From: an uncultured Eubacterium sp.
GTDB lineage: Bacteria > Bacillota > Clostridia > Lachnospirales > CAG-274
Direction: 5' to 3'
Length of the DNA stretch: 64,000 nt
Assembly (NCBI GenBank): GCA_900551755.1
Contig: URXK01000005.1
Span: forward strand, 36,533 to 100,532
The notes under the pieces were generated by a model. It saw only the letters and a list, made by a program, of their open reading frames with translations, had not been told where the DNA came from and did no database searches. Position numbers and translations under genes: made by a program. Shown in pieces: positions 62,060 to 64,000 of the stretch; position 1 is the first letter of the stretch; the number at the start of each line of letters is the position of its first letter.

Positions 62060-62335
62060 TTAATTATCCCCCTCAATTTTAAAATTAGCATCTCTTTCCC
62101 AAGGCCAAGGATTATCAATCCAATTAAACCTATTGCTATGAACATAGGAACGGAATGAAAAAAGAGGACCATAATTTTTTTCATATTGGCATCTTAAAGT
62201 ATCTGCTTCCTTAATAACAGAGTTATATTTTTCTAAAGCATCAGTATCATCTGGGTGAGTATCCAAATATAACTGCAAATCAACAGCCATAAAATCTAAG
62301 GCTGTAAGCTTTTTTAATAATTCAATTTCAGACAT
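62060..62335 (-). CDS. cotJB: Spore coat protein CotJB
   Basis: A 91-residue coat protein with the family features LLKKLTALDFMAVDLQLYLD, HPDDTDALEKYN and the tail NPWPWERD. I chose the ATG at 62335, 5 nt after GGAGG; the ATG at 62347 overlaps that ribosome site. It lies between cotJA and cotJC and ends 1 nt before cotJC. Confidence 0.93.
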   Translation of the reverse strand: MSEIELLKKLTALDFMAVDLQLYLDTHPDDTDALEKYNSVIKEADTLRCQYEKNYGPLFSFRSYVHSNRFNWIDNPWPWERDANFKIEGDN

Positions 62336-62348
62336 ATTAGCCTCCATA

Positions 62349-62501
62349 TTATTTATTTAATTCTGGAAAAATTGTACCTTCAATTAATGCTTCCATTGGC
62401 TCGTAATAAGAGCAAATTTTTTGAATTGGTACATAAGCCTGAGCAAGACCTCTAGGATATATAGGTGTTTCAAAAGCTACACATTTATTTTTGTCAGTCA
62501 T
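62349..62501 (-). CDS. cotJA: Spore coat-associated protein CotJA
   Basis: A 50-residue protein with the CotJA pattern PRGLAQAYVPIQ then YYEPMEALIEGTIFPELNK. I chose the ATG at 62501, 9 nt after AGGAG; an ATG two codons earlier is also possible. It is the first gene of the cotJABC operon and ends 13 bp before cotJB. A CATATACT sequence upstream (near 62560, minus) resembles a sigma-E -10, but no convincing -35 is seen. Confidence 0.9.
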   Translation of the reverse strand: MTDKNKCVAFETPIYPRGLAQAYVPIQKICSYYEPMEALIEGTIFPELNK

Positions 62502-62611
62502 TTCCATATTCTCCTTTAAATTATTCAATTAAATCACCACCTGTTTTTTAGTTCATTTTAAGTATATGATTTTTTATTAAAAGTGTTAAAATGCTGTTTT
62601 ATAAAAAAATA

Positions 62612-62640
62612 TTGAATTAATATCTCAAAAGGTGTAATAT
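62612..62640 (+). promoter_or_regulatory. Promoter of the last aminotransferase gene
   Basis: TTGAAT (62612-62617), a 17-nt spacer and TAATAT (62635-62640). Confidence 0.55.
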
Positions 62641-62671
62641 ATAACTAACTACATATATGGAGGATAATAAA

Positions 62672-63856
62672 ATGGTATCTGAAAAAATGAAAAATTTAGT
62701 TAAAAATGGCTCTGCCATTAGAGCTATGTTTGAAGATGGCAAAATAATGGCTGAAAAGTATGGCAAAGAAAATATTTATGATTTTTCTCTTGGCAATCCA
62801 TCTATTGTGCCACCAGCTTGTGTTAAAGAGTCTATTATTGATATTGTAAATAACGAGCCAGAAATGGCACTTCACGGCTATATGAATAATGCTGGTTATG
62901 AAGATGTTAGACAGGCTGTAGCTGATTATACTAACAAAATGTATGGCACAAAACTTGGTGTTAATAACATTATTATGACTGTAGGTGCAGCAGGTGGTAT
63001 TAATGTTACATTAAAGGCTGTTGTAAACCCTGGTGATGAAATTATGGTTATTGCTCCTTATTTTGGTGAGTATGACAACTATATTAGCAATGTTGATGGC
63101 GTAAAGGTTATGGTAAATGCAGACCTTGAAAGATTTGCTATTAATTTTGAAGATTTTGAGAAAAAAGTTTCACCTAAGACTAAGTGCGTAATCATTAATA
63201 GTCCTAACAATCCTACTGGTGCAGTTTACACTGAAGATGATATTAAAAAACTTGCTTCAATTCTTGAAAAAAAGCAGGCTGAATATGGCACATCAATTTA
63301 TTTATTTAGTGATGAACCTTACAGAGAAATTGCATTTAATGGTGTTGAAATTCCTTATGTTACTAATTATTACAAAAATACAGTAGTTGGTTATTCTTAC
63401 TCTAAGAGTTTGTCACTTCCTGGTGAAAGAATTGGTTATCTTGTTGTGCCTAGTGAACTTGATGACTTTGATGATGTAATTGGTGCAATGACTGTTGCTA
63501 ACAGAATTCTTGGTTTTGTTAATGCACCTAGCCTTATGCAAAAGGTAGTTAAAAAGGTTATTGGCAAAACTTCTGATTTAAGTGTTTATGAGGAAAATAA
63601 AAATATACTTTACAATGCCCTTACTGAAATGGGTTATGATTGCGTTGAACCTAAGGGTACTTTTTATATGTTTCCTAAGTGTCCTATAGCTGATGATAAG
63701 GCTTTTTGTGCTAAAGCTAAGGATTTTAGACTTATTATTGTTCCTGGCTCAAGTTTTGCTTGCCCTGGTTATTTTAGAATTGCTTTTTGTGTTGATAAGA
63801 CAACTGTTGAAAATTCTTTAGAGAGTTTTAAGAAGTTGATTGAATTTTATAAGTAG
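62672..63856 (+). CDS. Class I/II PLP-dependent aminotransferase
   Basis: A 394-residue aminotransferase. Motifs are YDFSLGNPSIVPP, TVGAAGGINVTL, IINSPNNPTGAVY, FSDEPYREI and the Schiff-base Lys in YSYSKSLSLPGERIGY (near residue 245). It is related to aspartate and aromatic aminotransferases; the substrate is not predictable. I chose the ATG at 62672, 8 nt after GGAGG; the ATG at 62657 overlaps that site. It is monocistronic, divergent from the cotJ operon and followed by a repeat block. Confidence 0.92.
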   Translation: MVSEKMKNLVKNGSAIRAMFEDGKIMAEKYGKENIYDFSLGNPSIVPPACVKESIIDIVNNEPEMALHGYMNNAGYEDVRQAVADYTNKMYGTKLGVNNIIMTVGAAGGINVTLKAVVNPGDEIMVIAPYFGEYDNYISNVDGVKVMVNADLERFAINFEDFEKKVSPKTKCVIINSPNNPTGAVYTEDDIKKLASILEKKQAEYGTSIYLFSDEPYREIAFNGVEIPYVTNYYKNTVVGYSYSKSLSLPGERIGYLVVPSELDDFDDVIGAMTVANRILGFVNAPSLMQKVVKKVIGKTSDLSVYEENKNILYNALTEMGYDCVEPKGTFYMFPKCPIADDKAFCAKAKDFRLIIVPGSSFACPGYFRIAFCVDKTTVENSLESFKKLIEFYK

Positions 63857-63884
63857 GATAGATTAATTGTTTATAAGGACGAGT

Positions 63885-64000
63885 TAATTATTTAGCTCCA
63901 CTTGTAGGGGAGCTGGTACGCAGTGATTGAGGGGTTTAATAATAAGTAATAAGTAATAGGTAATAATTACTTTTAATATATAGCTAATAAATCGGACGAG
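63885..64000. repeat. Modular palindromic repeat block 6 (cut by the window end)
   Basis: Module c (63891-63934), in which the second hairpin has decayed to GGTAC-GCAGTGATTG, then ATAAGTAAT-type tracts. The last seven bases GGACGAG match the start of module a. Confidence 0.8.

Noticed and set aside
1..64000. tRNA and rRNA genes
   Set aside because: None recognised on either strand by their conserved arms or motifs.

Overview
This 64 kb window comes from a low-GC, Gram-positive anaerobe of the Clostridia, most likely a gut Lachnospirales-type bacterium. The support is A/T-ending codon use, AGGAGG-type ribosome sites, TTGACA-17-TATAAT promoters, a Phe T-box, a lysine riboswitch, a cotJABC spore-coat operon, a 2[4Fe-4S] ferredoxin, an [FeFe]-hydrogenase and a dockerin. 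No rRNA, tRNA, CRISPR array, prophage or intact insertion sequence was seen. The last gene and the repeats at both ends show that the window is cut from a continuous chromosome.

Layout. 1-7.8 kb: 5' end of a lipoprotein gene, malQ, a LysR regulator divergent from a YczE-like membrane protein, a TetR-controlled operon (CMD protein, flavodoxin), a ZIP metal transporter and a MATE exporter. 7.9-20 kb: a heterodimeric ABC exporter with a terminator-like hairpin at the mRNA 5' end, an orphan iolB, a HisC/CobD-like aminotransferase with a GltA-type flavoprotein, a CNNM/HlyC protein with MreB/Mbl, and an ArsR-regulated Zn/Cd P-type ATPase. 20-31 kb: a YtrA-regulated ABC operon with a lipoprotein, DUF1540, an M19 dipeptidase, an aspartate aminotransferase, a KDPG aldolase-VOC fusion and a second MATE protein. 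31.4-37.6 kb: the most unusual locus (below). 38-46 kb: uvrB-uvrA-sprT-like, greA-lysS and a GNAT gene of foreign codon use. 46.7-58 kb: CBS-type pyrophosphatase, lysine riboswitch-asd-dapA-dapB, asnB, T-box-pheS-pheT. 58-64 kb: ferredoxin, tldD-tldE, a candidate small RNA, cotJABC and an aminotransferase.

The 31.4-37.6 kb locus joins a Gx-transporter protein and a NusG-domain-II protein (a pair like EetB/EetA of flavin-based extracellular electron transfer), a minimal TatA/TatC translocase, an [FeFe]-hydrogenase with a twin-arginine signal and all H-cluster ligands, and a secreted dockerin/beta-helix protein with an FMN-binding domain carrying the DGVSGAT flavinylation motif. I infer an extracytoplasmic hydrogen/flavin redox module. 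The promoters of tatA, the hydrogenase gene and the flavoprotein gene, and that of the distant ZIP transporter, share a GTTAG-N6-CTAAC-like inverted repeat just downstream of the -10 box, which suggests one repressor, possibly a metal sensor. The flavoprotein gene is split by a -1 frame change at a run of seven A.

Intergenic gaps at 24.4-24.8, 28.6-29.2, 31.1-31.3, 37.7-38.1, 51.6-52.2 and 63.9 kb are filled with copies of a modular palindromic repeat family. Its hairpin arms differ between copies but keep their pairing.
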